Source: Gaiellasilicea sp963749515 (GTDB taxonomy: Bacteria; Actinomycetota; Thermoleophilia; Gaiellales; Gaiellaceae). From it: DNA of 64,000 nt. Positions within the stretch are counted from its first letter, which is position 1. Every line of letters starts with the position of its first letter. The notes under the pieces were generated by a model. It had not been told where the DNA came from. It ran no database searches and worked only from the letters and a program-made list of their open reading frames with translations. Where the stretch lies: positions 248,001 through 312,000 of the forward strand of contig CAVVMR010000010.1 in the NCBI GenBank assembly GCA_963749515.1, read 5' to 3'. Below, piece by piece: positions 16,765 through 26,119 of the stretch. The translations under genes and the position numbers were made by a program.

Positions 16765-17911
16765 CGAGCAAAGGCTCGGGTACGAGGATCTCCTTGCCGC
16801 GTCCCGCGACGGCTTCGAAACGGGCACGGACTTCACCGTCGCGGTGGAGGAGGAGTTCGCCCTCCTCGATCCCGCGACGCTGAACCTCGTCAACCGCTTC
16901 GAGGAAGTTCAGGCGGCGTCGAAGGGGACGCCGCTCGAGCCGAATCTGGTCGGGGAGCTGATCGCCTCGGAGGTGGAGGTGAAGACCGGCCGGTGCCAGT
17001 CGTTCGCAGACATCCCCGCAGCGATGACGGAGCGCCGCGCGCAGCTGCAGGCCGTCGTCGATCCGCTCGGAATCGCTCTCGGCGCCACCGGGACCCATCC
17101 GTGGTCTCCGTGGCAGGAGCAGCGGATCATCGACACGCCGCACTACCGGCGGAACGACGAGCTGCTCCGGTACGTCGTCTGGCGCAACAACTCCTTCGGC
17201 CTCCACGTTCACGTCGGCATCCGCGGCGCGGACCGGGCGATTGCCGTCACCAACGGATTGCGGAACCTGCTGCCGGAGATCCTGGCGCTGTCTGCGAGCT
17301 CGCCGTTCCACGAGAACGTCAACACGGGCCTCCACTCGGCCCGCACGCAGATCTTCACGCGCTTCTTCCCGCGTTGCGGCGTGCCCGACGCGTTCGCGTC
17401 GTGGCAGCAGTACGAGGACTACATTCGTTTCCTCTACGAGACCGGCTCAGTCACCGAGCACACGCAGCTCTGGTGGAGCGTCAGGCCGCACCTTGCGTTC
17501 CCGACCGTCGAGATCCGGATCGCCGACGGGCAGCCCGAGCTGGGCGAGGCCCAGGCGCTCGCGGCGTTCGCAACCGCGCTCGCCGCGCGGATCGCACGCG
17601 CCCACGACGAGGGCGAGCCGCTCGCCGACCAGCCGCACCGGCTGATCGAGGAGAACATGTGGCGCGCGATTCGCTGGGGCCTCTCGGGAGACTTCCTCGA
17701 CCTGGAGCGCGGCGACGTGCTGCCCACGCGCGCTCGCCTCGAGCGGCTGCTCGAGTGGATCGGGCCGGTCGCGGAAGAGATCGGCGCAGCTCCGTATCTC
17801 GCGCTGCCGGAGAAGAACGCCGCCGAGCGCCAGATCGCCCGCTTCGAGGACGGCGCGTCCCTCGAGGAGATCTATGCCGAGCAGGCCGTCGGGATCCCGG
17901 TCCGTGGCTGA
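16757..17911 (+). CDS. carboxylate-amine ligase, GCS2/YbdK family
   Basis: 384 residues. VAVEEEFALLDPATL is the GCS2 N-terminal metal/glutamate-binding motif; NNSFGLHVHVGI and EIRIADGQPELGEA are also family signatures. GCS2 proteins make gamma-glutamyl-cysteine-like bonds with ATP; the YbdK subgroup has weak glutamate-cysteine ligase activity, and the true substrate is often unknown. It overlaps both neighbours, which points to an operon with the glycosyltransferase and the small DUF1844-like protein. Involvement in a low-molecular-weight thiol is possible but not shown. Confidence 0.88.
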   Translation: MGDEQRLGYEDLLAASRDGFETGTDFTVAVEEEFALLDPATLNLVNRFEEVQAASKGTPLEPNLVGELIASEVEVKTGRCQSFADIPAAMTERRAQLQAVVDPLGIALGATGTHPWSPWQEQRIIDTPHYRRNDELLRYVVWRNNSFGLHVHVGIRGADRAIAVTNGLRNLLPEILALSASSPFHENVNTGLHSARTQIFTRFFPRCGVPDAFASWQQYEDYIRFLYETGSVTEHTQLWWSVRPHLAFPTVEIRIADGQPELGEAQALAAFATALAARIARAHDEGEPLADQPHRLIEENMWRAIRWGLSGDFLDLERGDVLPTRARLERLLEWIGPVAEEIGAAPYLALPEKNAAERQIARFEDGASLEEIYAEQAVGIPVRG

Positions 17912-18188
17912 CGAGCAGATCAGCGAGGAAGCGCTCCTCCAGGCGCTCCAGCAGCTCAAGGTCTCCGACCTGCTCGTCCAGACGCTGTCGACCGTTTCCT
18001 CGCTCGCCTACCACCGGCTGTCCGAGGAGCACCGCGATCTCGAGCAGGCGCGGCTGGCCATCGACGCCCTGCGCGCGCTCCTCCCCGTGCTCGCCGGCTC
18101 GGTCCCCGCCGACCTCGTCCGCGACTTCGAGCAGGTGACGACGAACCTCCAGCTGGCCTACGCGACAGCTGCTGCACCCGCCCCGTGA
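17904..18188 (+). CDS. DUF1844-like small protein
   Basis: 94 residues from a GTG overlapping the previous stop by eight bases. It is mostly helical; the segment HRDLEQARLAIDALRALLPVL matches the conserved core of DUF1844 proteins, and the preceding QALQQLKVSDLLVQTLSTVSSLA is a hydrophobic helix. The function is unknown. The C-terminus is Ala/Pro-rich. Confidence 0.7.
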   Translation: MADEQISEEALLQALQQLKVSDLLVQTLSTVSSLAYHRLSEEHRDLEQARLAIDALRALLPVLAGSVPADLVRDFEQVTTNLQLAYATAAAPAP

Positions 18189-18274
18189 GCGGGCACGGCC
18201 GCCGCTTGTGATACATAATCCGCCGCGCCGAGTTACCTCGGCGTTCACTTTGTGACGGGGTAGCAAACGGAGGG

Positions 18275-20314
18275 TTGATGGATTTTTTCAATGAAGACGC
18301 GGTTGCCTTCGCGCTCGTGTGCGCGGGTGTCGCGGTCGCGTTCGGGCTCTACTTCACGTGGTGGCTGCTGAAGCAGCCGGCCGGGAGCGAGCGGATGCAG
18401 GAGATCGCTCGTGCAATTCAGGAGGGCGCGGCCGCCTACCTGCGCCGCCAATACATCACGATCGCGGGCGTCGCCGTCGTCCCGTTCCTCGCGATCGGGT
18501 TCTACCCCGATCTCGGCTGGGGACCCGCAATCGGCTTCGCGATCGGCGCGCTCCTCTCCGCCGCGGCGGGCTTCATCGGCATGAACGTCGCCGTGCGCTC
18601 GAACGTGCGTACCGCGGAGGCCGCGAAGTCGGGGCTTCGTCCCGCGTTCAACGTCGCTTTCCGCGCCGGCTCGGTCGCCGGCCTGCTCGTCGTCGGCCTC
18701 GGGCTGCTCGGCGTCGCCGGCTACTACGGCGTGCTCACGAGCTTCCTCGACATCAACCAGGAAGATGCGATCGACGACCTGATCGGCCTCGCCTTCGGCG
18801 GCTCGCTGATCTCGGTCTTCGCCCGCCTCGGGGGCGGCATCTTCACCAAGGCCGCCGACGTCGGCGCAGACCTCGTCGGCAAGATCGAGGCCGGAATCCC
18901 GGAAGACGACCCGCGCAACCCGGCTGTGATCGCTGACAACGTCGGCGACAACGTCGGCGACTGTGCCGGCATGGCTGCCGACCTCTTCGAGACGTACGCC
19001 GTCACCGCGGTCGCCGTGATGCTGCTCGGGACGGCGTTCCCGCTCGGGAACCTGCCGGTCTTCCCGCTGGCGCTCGGAGGCGTCTCGATTCTCGCGTCGG
19101 TGATCGGGATCTACTTCGCCCGGGTCGGCAAGGGCGGGTCGATCATCAACGCGCTCTACAAGAGCGTCATCGTCGCCACGGTGCTGTCGGCGCTCGGCTT
19201 CATCCCCGTCACGATGGCGTTCGACGAGGGTCGTTTCAGCTTCGGCGAGCTCTACGGCTCGGCGCTCGTCGGCCTCGCGATCACGTTCCTGCTGGTCGCG
19301 ATCACCGAGTTCTACACCGGCTCCCGCTGGAACCCGGTCAAGTCGATCTCCAAGGCCTCACAGACGGGTCATGCCACGAACATCATCGAAGGCCTCGCCG
19401 TGGGCATGCGGGCCACCGCCGCTCCGGTGCTCGTGATCGCGGCCGGGATCATCGCCGCCTACGAGATCGCCGGCCTCTACGGAATCGGCGTCGCCGTCAT
19501 GGCGCAGCTCTCGATGTGCGGGCTCATCGTCGCGCTCGACGCCTTCGGGCCGGTGACGGACAACGCCGGCGGGATCGCCGAGATGGCCGGCCTGGACGAG
19601 TCCGTCCGCGCGATCACCGACCCGCTCGACGCCGTCGGCAACACGACGAAGGCTGTCACCAAGGGGTATGCGATCGGCTCCGCCGGCCTGGCTGCGCTCG
19701 TCCTCTTCGACGAGTACACGCGCGGCCTGGCCGAAGAGGACCTGACGACGGTGTTCGCGCTCGGCGACCCGTACGTGATCGCCGGCCTCTTCATCGGCGG
19801 CATGATGCCGTTCCTGTTCGCAGCACTTGCGATGACCGCAGTCGGACGCGTCGGCGGCGAGGTCGTGCTCGAGGTGCGGCGGCAGTTCAAGGAGATGCCC
19901 GGGATCATGGAGGGGACGCAGCGTCCCGACTACAGCCGTGCGGTCGACATCGTCGCCAAGTCGGCGATCAAGAAGATGATGCTTCCGGCCCTGATTCCGG
20001 TCGCGATCCCGATCGCCGTCGGGATCATCAGCCCCGAGATGCTCGGCGGCCTGCTGATCGGCACGATCGTGACCGGCCTGTTCCTCGCGATCGCGATGAC
20101 CTCGGGCGGCGGTGCCTGGGACAACGCGAAGAAGCTGATCGAGGACGGACTCTACGGCGGCAAGGGCTCAGAAGCCCACGCGGCGTCTGTCACCGGCGAC
20201 ACGGTCGGCGACCCGTACAAGGACACCGCAGGCCCCGCGATCAACCCGATGATCAAGATCGCGAACATCGTGGCGATCCTGATCATTCCGCTCCTCGTCT
20301 CGATCCACGGCTAG
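18275..20314 (+). CDS. hppA: H+-translocating pyrophosphatase, K+-independent type
   Basis: 679 residues with about 15-16 membrane segments. It couples pyrophosphate hydrolysis to proton export. The substrate site is in DNVGDNVGDCAGMAADL, and acidic partners are in SEAHAASVTGDTVGDPYKDT. Position 459 is Lys in GNTTKAVTKG; K+-dependent Na+ or H+ enzymes usually have Ala here, so this one should not need potassium. An AGGG site precedes the ATG. A strong hairpin follows the gene. Confidence 0.95.
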   Translation: MMDFFNEDAVAFALVCAGVAVAFGLYFTWWLLKQPAGSERMQEIARAIQEGAAAYLRRQYITIAGVAVVPFLAIGFYPDLGWGPAIGFAIGALLSAAAGFIGMNVAVRSNVRTAEAAKSGLRPAFNVAFRAGSVAGLLVVGLGLLGVAGYYGVLTSFLDINQEDAIDDLIGLAFGGSLISVFARLGGGIFTKAADVGADLVGKIEAGIPEDDPRNPAVIADNVGDNVGDCAGMAADLFETYAVTAVAVMLLGTAFPLGNLPVFPLALGGVSILASVIGIYFARVGKGGSIINALYKSVIVATVLSALGFIPVTMAFDEGRFSFGELYGSALVGLAITFLLVAITEFYTGSRWNPVKSISKASQTGHATNIIEGLAVGMRATAAPVLVIAAGIIAAYEIAGLYGIGVAVMAQLSMCGLIVALDAFGPVTDNAGGIAEMAGLDESVRAITDPLDAVGNTTKAVTKGYAIGSAGLAALVLFDEYTRGLAEEDLTTVFALGDPYVIAGLFIGGMMPFLFAALAMTAVGRVGGEVVLEVRRQFKEMPGIMEGTQRPDYSRAVDIVAKSAIKKMMLPALIPVAIPIAVGIISPEMLGGLLIGTIVTGLFLAIAMTSGGGAWDNAKKLIEDGLYGGKGSEAHAASVTGDTVGDPYKDTAGPAINPMIKIANIVAILIIPLLVSIHG

Positions 20315-20320
20315 AACGCG

Positions 20321-20346
20321 CGAGGGGGAGCTTCGGCTCCCCCTCG
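20321..20346 (+). terminator. hairpin terminator after hppA, UUCG loop
   Basis: An 11-bp perfect stem (C plus GAGGGGGAGC, paired with its complement) is closed by a TTCG tetraloop, seven bases after the hppA stop. The C(UUCG)G loop is exceptionally stable. There is no T-tract, as is usual for GC-rich actinobacterial terminators. Confidence 0.75.
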
Positions 20347-20476
20347 CACCCTCTGAAACTCGTCCCCATAGTCTTTGCGTTCGCACTTGTGGTTGCGTGG
20401 CGGAGCTACTACGATCCGACAGCTTGGGCAGGGCCGCCCCCCGGGCGGCCGGTGAATCTCTAGGGGAGAGACATAT

Positions 20477-23400
20477 ATGCGAATTACCACGTGGGGCGCG
20501 CCTCGCGCTTTCGGCGCTTTGCTCGTCCTGTCACTGCTGGCGTTGCTGGTCACGGCCGGAGGCTCGGCCGCCCGCACGCCTCAGGCAGCTGACTCGGTAG
20601 GCCTGGTCGAGCCGATCTGGACTCCGCTCGGTCTGCGCAACGACACGACCACGGTCATGGTCCAGGTCGCGGGCGAGCCGTCGGCAGCCGTCGAAGGCAA
20701 CGCCGATCGCGAGCTCAGCGACGCTGAGAAGGCTTCGATCGAGGCCAAGCTCAAGGACACGCAGGCGGGCGTCCAGCAAGCCGTCGAGCAGCTTGGCGGC
20801 ACCGTCATGGCCGACTACCAGGCCGCGTACAACGGTCTCAAGGTGCGGATCAACCGGCACAAGACCGACGAGGTCGCGAAGATCGCGAACGTCGTCGCCG
20901 TCCGGCCGCTCCAGCTGATGAGGCTCGACAACGAGAAGGGCGTCGCGCTGATCGGCGCGCCGGCCGTGTGGAACGGTGTGAACGGCTACCGCGGCGAGAA
21001 GATGAAGATCGCCGTGATCGACACCGGCATCGACTACACGCACGCGAACTTCGGCGGCCCCGGAACGGTTGCCGCCTACAACGCCGCCAACGCCGCGGAC
21101 ACGCTCCCGGCGAACGCTGCGCACTTCGGTCCCGCCGCGCCGCGCGTCAAGGGCGGCATCGACCTCGTCGGCGACGACTACAACGCCGACCCGGATTCGC
21201 CGGACTATCAGCCCGTGCCGCATCCGGATCCGAACCCGCTCGACTGCAACGGGCATGGCTCGCACGTCGCCGGCTCGGCCGCAGGCTCGGGCGTGCTCGC
21301 AAACGGCAGCACGTACGCAGGCCCGTACAACGCAACGACGATCTCGGGCAACTCGTGGACGATCGGCCCGGGCGTCGCGCCCAAGGCCGACATCTACGGC
21401 ATCCGGGTATTCGGTTGCGAAGGCTCGACCGACGTCACCGTTGACGCGATCGAGTGGGCAGTCGAGAACGACATGGACGTCATCAACATGTCGCTCGGCT
21501 CGTCGTTCGGCACCGCCGACGATCCGTCGGCCGTCGCTTCGACGAATGCCGCACGGTCCGGCGTGATCGTCGTCACCTCGGCCGGCAACAGCGGCCCGAA
21601 CCAGTACATCACCGGCTCGCCGGGCACCGCTGACGGCGCGATCGCGACAGCAGCCAACGACTCGACGCCGTCGTTCCCGGGCGCCGGGATCACGCTGTCG
21701 AACGGTGTGACGATGGACGCGATGAACGCGAACGGCTATGCGTTCAGCGGCCCGTTCACGGGTGAGATCGAAGTGATCACGAACAACCCGGCGACGCCCG
21801 AGGACGAGTCTCTCGGCTGCGCCGTCTCCGACTACCTGCCCGCAGCCGGCAAGATCGCGGTCGTGAACCGCGGCGTCTGCGCCCGTGTCGCGCGCGCTGT
21901 CTTCGGCCAGCAGGCCGGGGCCATCGCCGTGATCATGGTCAACAACGCCACGACCCTGCCCCCGTTCGAGGGCAAGATCACCGGCAACCCCGACACGGGT
22001 GAGGTCTACGAGGTCACGATTCCGTTCCTCGGAGTCAGGGGCCTTCCGACCACGCCCACGTCCGACGGCGGCAAGCTCCGCGCGTCGGACGGCACCACAG
22101 CGACCATCGTTGCGAAGGCGCTCACGAACACCAACTTCAAGGGCTTCGCGGACTTCTCGTCCGGCGGCCCGCGGACTGGTGACAGCCACCTGAAGCCGGA
22201 TGTCACGGCTCCGGGCGTGAGCATCGTCTCGACGGGCAACGGCACCGGCAACGGTGCGGCGACGATCTCCGGCACGTCGATGGCGTCTCCGCATGTTGCG
22301 GGCGTCGCGGCGCTGACCAAGCAGGCGCATCCGCGCAAGTCGGACGTGTCACTCCGGTGGCACGTCCGCGAGTGGAAGGCTGCGATCATCAACACCGCGG
22401 ATCCGGCCGGCGTGCTCGGTTACCGGACGAGCCGCGGCGGCTCCGGGTTCGTGCAGCCCGCGCTGTCGACGAAGACGCAGGCGGTTGCATACGCAGAGAA
22501 GGGGCTCGGCGTCTCGCTGAACTTCGGCTATGCGGAGCTCAAGGAGGACTACTCCAAGACGCTCACGCTGAAGATCAGGAACCTCTCGCCGCACTCCGGC
22601 ACGTTCAACGTCTCCTCGGCGCTTCCGAGCTGGGTCACCCCACTCGGTGTCAGCTTCGACGAGACCTCGTTCGTCGTGCCCGGTGAGAGCACGCACTTCG
22701 TCGACGTGACACTCAAGGTGCCTGCCGCCACGGCGGGTGCCTCGAACGGCGCCGGCCTCTCCTTCCAGGAGGTCGCCGGTCTCGTGATGGTCACGCCGCA
22801 GGGTTCGGAGTTCAACAGCGGCATCGCGCTTCGCGTCCCGTACTACCTCGTCCCACGTGCCCTCTCGGACATCAAGACGAAGCTGGGAAGCAAGCTGAAG
22901 CCGTCGAACCCGACCTCGACCGCGAACGTCACCAACGAAGACGGAGTCATCGCCGGTGACGCGGACTTCTACGCGTGGGGTCTCTCGGACGGCAAGGACG
23001 CCGGCAAGGTGTCCAACGACGTCCGGGCGATCGGCGTGCAGTCGTTCCCGTTCGGCGGAGGCGTGCAGTTCCTCGGCTTCTCGGTGAACACGTACGACCG
23101 CTGGTCGAACGCATCGACGAACGAGTTCGACATCTTCGTCGACGTGGACAACGACGGCACCGACGACTACGTCGTCGTGGGTGTCGACCAGGGGGCGGTC
23201 CAGACCGGCACGTTCAACGGCCGGCTGGGATCGTTCGTCTTCAGCACCCGAAGCGCAGGCGCGAGCATCAACTTCTTCGCGCAGGCGCCGACGGACAGCG
23301 CGGCGGCGAACATCTTCGTCCTCTCGAGCCAGCTCTGCCGTGGCGACAATCCGGCAACGCCGGCGGTCGACCCCGAGCCGTGCCTGAACGCGGCGAACCC

Positions 23401-23668
23401 GCGCTTCACCTACAGCGCGGTCTCGTTCGATCTGTCCAACGGCGGCGTCGACGAGGTCGAGGGCTCGGCGAAGTACAACGCCTGGGCGCCGGCGATCTCG
23501 ACCGGCGGGTTCCAGACGGTCGCTCCGGGCGGTACCGCTCAGGAGACGATCTCCGTCAACGCAGCCGAGTGGGCGCTCACGCCCGCACTCGGTCTGATGA
23601 TCACCACCGTGGACAACAAGAGCAAGAACGGTGGAGAGTCCCAGACGATCCCGGTGGCCTTCGGCTAG
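20477..23668 (+). CDS. large secreted subtilisin-like serine peptidase (S8)
   Basis: 1063 residues with GGGGAGAG upstream as ribosome site and a long signal peptide (ALLVLSLLALLVTAGGSAA). An I9-type prodomain is followed by the S8 domain: Asp about 182 (AVIDTGIDYTH), His about 260 (GHGSHVAG), Asn in SAGNSGPN, Ser about 601 (SGTSMASPHVAG). A protease-associated domain is inserted around 430-530. The C-terminal 400 residues are beta-sandwich modules without a wall anchor visible, including an acidic DVDNDGTDDY loop that may bind calcium. It probably digests extracellular protein. Confidence 0.92.
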   Translation: MRITTWGAPRAFGALLVLSLLALLVTAGGSAARTPQAADSVGLVEPIWTPLGLRNDTTTVMVQVAGEPSAAVEGNADRELSDAEKASIEAKLKDTQAGVQQAVEQLGGTVMADYQAAYNGLKVRINRHKTDEVAKIANVVAVRPLQLMRLDNEKGVALIGAPAVWNGVNGYRGEKMKIAVIDTGIDYTHANFGGPGTVAAYNAANAADTLPANAAHFGPAAPRVKGGIDLVGDDYNADPDSPDYQPVPHPDPNPLDCNGHGSHVAGSAAGSGVLANGSTYAGPYNATTISGNSWTIGPGVAPKADIYGIRVFGCEGSTDVTVDAIEWAVENDMDVINMSLGSSFGTADDPSAVASTNAARSGVIVVTSAGNSGPNQYITGSPGTADGAIATAANDSTPSFPGAGITLSNGVTMDAMNANGYAFSGPFTGEIEVITNNPATPEDESLGCAVSDYLPAAGKIAVVNRGVCARVARAVFGQQAGAIAVIMVNNATTLPPFEGKITGNPDTGEVYEVTIPFLGVRGLPTTPTSDGGKLRASDGTTATIVAKALTNTNFKGFADFSSGGPRTGDSHLKPDVTAPGVSIVSTGNGTGNGAATISGTSMASPHVAGVAALTKQAHPRKSDVSLRWHVREWKAAIINTADPAGVLGYRTSRGGSGFVQPALSTKTQAVAYAEKGLGVSLNFGYAELKEDYSKTLTLKIRNLSPHSGTFNVSSALPSWVTPLGVSFDETSFVVPGESTHFVDVTLKVPAATAGASNGAGLSFQEVAGLVMVTPQGSEFNSGIALRVPYYLVPRALSDIKTKLGSKLKPSNPTSTANVTNEDGVIAGDADFYAWGLSDGKDAGKVSNDVRAIGVQSFPFGGGVQFLGFSVNTYDRWSNASTNEFDIFVDVDNDGTDDYVVVGVDQGAVQTGTFNGRLGSFVFSTRSAGASINFFAQAPTDSAAANIFVLSSQLCRGDNPATPAVDPEPCLNAANPRFTYSAVSFDLSNGGVDEVEGSAKYNAWAPAISTGGFQTVAPGGTAQETISVNAAEWALTPALGLMITTVDNKSKNGGESQTIPVAFG

Positions 23669-23693
23669 AAGACCGACCGGATCGATCGACACC

Positions 23694-23729
23694 GAGGGGC
23701 CGGCATCGCCGGCCCCTCGTCGTTTCTCT
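23694..23729 (+). terminator. intrinsic terminator after the large subtilisin gene
   Basis: A 12-bp stem (CGAGGGGCCGGC and its complement) with an ATC loop is followed by TCGTTTCTCT. It lies 25 bases after the stop codon. Confidence 0.8.
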
Positions 23730-23743
23730 AGGGAGCGGAGCGA

Positions 23744-23992
23744 CCCTTTAGGGGTTTGCGCGACCCGTGATCCGCTTCTGCGGATCGCGGGTCATGCGAC
23801 GGAAGAGCCGTGCGAAGCGACCCTTTAGGGGTTTGCGCGATCCGTGATCCGCTTCTGCGGATCGCGGGTCATGCGACGGAAGAGCCGTGCGAAGCGACCC
23901 TTTAGGGGTTTGCGCGACCGTGATCCGCTTCTGCGGATCGCGGGTCATGCGACGGAAGAGCCGTGCGAAGCGACCCTTTAGGGGTCTTCGCG
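23744..23992. repeat. three tandem 77-bp hairpin repeats plus a partial fourth
   Basis: Units begin at about 23744, 23821 and 23898 with CCCTTTAGGGG and are 77, 77 and 76 bases long; a fourth starts at about 23974 and breaks off after CCCTTTAGGGGTCTTCGCG. Units differ at only one or two bases. Each contains a near-perfect 14-bp stem built on GATCCGC-TTCT-GCGGATC with one wobble pair, followed by GACGGAAGAGCCGTGCGAAGCG. Together with the terminator before it, this accounts for the 376-base gap between genes at 23669-24044. No open frame is convincing here. Confidence 0.9.
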
Positions 23993-24044
23993 TACGGCAG
24001 CTGCTCCCGCAGATCCCGCACCTGCGCACGAGTAGAGTGCGCCG

Positions 24045-25946
24045 GTGCCCAGCCGCAGACGTCGGCAGGTGGAGCTCGAGCGGGTACTCGGCACGCCCGC
24101 GCTCTTCGCCACCGCCTACGGGAACGTCGGCTCCTCGATCTACTACGCACTCGGCCTGACGGCCGTCTACGCCCTGGGTCTGACGCCGATCGTCTTTATC
24201 GTCGCCGGGTTGATCTTTGCCTGCACCGCGGCTACCTACAGCGAGGGCACGGTGCGTTATCCCGAAGCAGGCGGCTCGGCGAGCTTTGCGCGCCACGCCT
24301 TCGACGAGCTTGTCTCCTTCACGGCTGCATGGGCCCAGATGCTCGTCTACATCGTGACCGTGGCCGTCTCGGCGTTCTTCGTTCCGCACTACCTGTCGAT
24401 CTTCTGGGAGCCGCTGAACACAAATCCCTGGGACATCGTCGGGGGTGCGGTTGTGATCGTGATCCTCGTTGGGCTCAACGTCGTGGGTGTCTCGGAGGCG
24501 GCCAAGCTGTCGGTCACCCTCGCTGTCGTCGATCTCGCGACGCAGGTGATGCTCGTCATCGTCGGCTTCGCACTTGTGTTCAGTCCCGGGACGCTCGTCG
24601 ACAACGTGCACTGGGGCGTCGCTCCGACCTGGTCGAACCTGGCTCTCGCGGTACCGGTCGCGATGCTTGCGTACACGGGAGTGGAGACCGTCTCCAACCT
24701 GGCCGAAGAGGTGCGCGACCCTGTACGCAGTGTGCCGAACGCATACAAGCTCGTGGCGCTGGCCGTCTTCGGGATCTTCTTCACGCTTCCGTTCGTCGCG
24801 CTGTCCGCACTCCCAGTCGAGCTGATCGACGGGGAGTTGACGACGCGGTTGGCGTTGCCCCCGGAGGAGGGCGGGTTCGCGAACGATCCGATACTCGGTC
24901 TCGTCGAGAACCTCGGTCTGGAAGGGCTCGTGCTCGACGGCGCTCAGATCTACGTCGGCGTCCTCGCCGCCACGATTCTCTTCATCGCCACCAACGCGGG
25001 TGTGATCGGCGCGTCGCGAATCACCTACTCGATGGCGACGTACCGCCAGTTGCCCGAGGTCTTCCGCCGCCTGCATCCGACGTTCAAGACCCCCTGGCTG
25101 GCACTCGTCGTCTTCGCCGGGGTGGCGCCGATAGTGATCCTCCTGCCGGGCGACGTCAACTTCGTCGGCACGCTCTATTCGTTCGGGGCCACGTTCTCGT
25201 TCACAGTCGCGCACGCCTCGATCGTGCGGCTCCGGATGCTTCCTGCCCGCGAGGACGAGACCATCGGTCGCGCCCGCCCCAACCTTCGGATCGGCGGAGT
25301 CGACTGGCCCGTTTTCGCGATCATCGGGGGCCTTGCCACCGCGATCTCATTCGTCGTAATCCTGCTCGAGAACGAGCTAACGCGCTGGACTGGCATCGGG
25401 TGGATCGTCGTTGGCCTGCTCGGCTACGTCGTGTACCGCCGCCGCTGGGTGCGCGAGCCCGTGCGAGCGACGGTTAAGGCGCCGCCCGCATTCGGTCCTG
25501 CGCTTGCGCTCGAGTACAGACGCTTGCTCGTGCCCGTGCTGCCCGGCCGCGCCTCGGACGACGCGCTCGATGTGGCAGCGAGCCTCTCGGCCGAGCGGGG
25601 TGCGCAGATTGCAGCCGTGACGGTGCTTGAGATTCCGCTCGACCTGCCGCTGAGCGCCGAACTGCCCGAGGAGGAGGAGCGCGCGAACCGCGAGCTCGAC
25701 GAGGCCCGCGCGATCGGTGACTCGTACGGCGTCTCGGTGATCCCACGACTCGTGCGTGGCAGGAACGCAGGTGCCGAGATCGTCCGCGAGGCCGAGCGCC
25801 GGGGCAGCGAGATCATCGTGATCGGGGCCCCGCGGAAGGATGTCGGCCGTCGGAAGCGCGCGGTGTTCGGGCGCACCGTCGACTACGTGCTGAAGAACGC
25901 GCCCTGCCGGGTGATGGTGACCGCGATCGATGAGGCCGCGGCGTGA
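24045..25946 (+). CDS. APC-superfamily permease fused to a universal-stress-protein domain
   Basis: 633 residues from a GTG with TAGAGT six bases upstream. Residues about 20-470 form 12 or so membrane helices of the APC fold (AYGNVGSSIYYALG for the unwound helix 1 region, PEAGGSASFARHAF for helix 3). Residues about 490-633 are a cytosolic USP domain (RLLVPVLPGRASDDALDVAA ... EIIVIGAP). Amino-acid transport is the default annotation. The next-but-one gene is a paralogue, and a potassium uptake module follows, so ion transport is an alternative. Confidence 0.87.
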   Translation: MPSRRRRQVELERVLGTPALFATAYGNVGSSIYYALGLTAVYALGLTPIVFIVAGLIFACTAATYSEGTVRYPEAGGSASFARHAFDELVSFTAAWAQMLVYIVTVAVSAFFVPHYLSIFWEPLNTNPWDIVGGAVVIVILVGLNVVGVSEAAKLSVTLAVVDLATQVMLVIVGFALVFSPGTLVDNVHWGVAPTWSNLALAVPVAMLAYTGVETVSNLAEEVRDPVRSVPNAYKLVALAVFGIFFTLPFVALSALPVELIDGELTTRLALPPEEGGFANDPILGLVENLGLEGLVLDGAQIYVGVLAATILFIATNAGVIGASRITYSMATYRQLPEVFRRLHPTFKTPWLALVVFAGVAPIVILLPGDVNFVGTLYSFGATFSFTVAHASIVRLRMLPAREDETIGRARPNLRIGGVDWPVFAIIGGLATAISFVVILLENELTRWTGIGWIVVGLLGYVVYRRRWVREPVRATVKAPPAFGPALALEYRRLLVPVLPGRASDDALDVAASLSAERGAQIAAVTVLEIPLDLPLSAELPEEEERANRELDEARAIGDSYGVSVIPRLVRGRNAGAEIVREAERRGSEIIVIGAPRKDVGRRKRAVFGRTVDYVLKNAPCRVMVTAIDEAAA

Positions 25947-26119
25947 CCTTCTACCGGGGCGCCGTTGCCGTGCTCGCGCTGCTCTTCGTCGGGATCGGCA
26001 TCGCACTGCTGGCCGTCACTGCCGCTGAGGGCGGAGGCGTGCTTGGATTCGTGCTCGGCGCGCTGTTCATCGGCCTTGGCGTCGGACGGCTGACACTACT
26101 GCGGAAGGGCGGCGGCTAA
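25943..26119 (+). CDS. 58-residue two-helix membrane protein
   Basis: A small gene from a GTG overlapping the previous stop (GTGA) to a TAA directly abutting the next start. The product has two hydrophobic segments (VLALLFVGIGIALLAV and VLGFVLGALFIGLGVG) separated by AAEGGGG-like residues, and a basic end (LLRKGGG). The perfect overlap on both sides argues strongly that it is translated. No family is recognised; it could be an accessory subunit of the adjoining permeases. Confidence 0.72.
   Translation: MTFYRGAVAVLALLFVGIGIALLAVTAAEGGGVLGFVLGALFIGLGVGRLTLLRKGGG

Noticed and set aside
18189..18274. Rex-like half sites (TTGTGA, TTTGTGAC) before hppA
   Set aside because: Only half sites, with no inverted partner at the right spacing.
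23744..23992. CRISPR array
   Set aside because: Units are contiguous with no variable spacers, and no cas gene is present.
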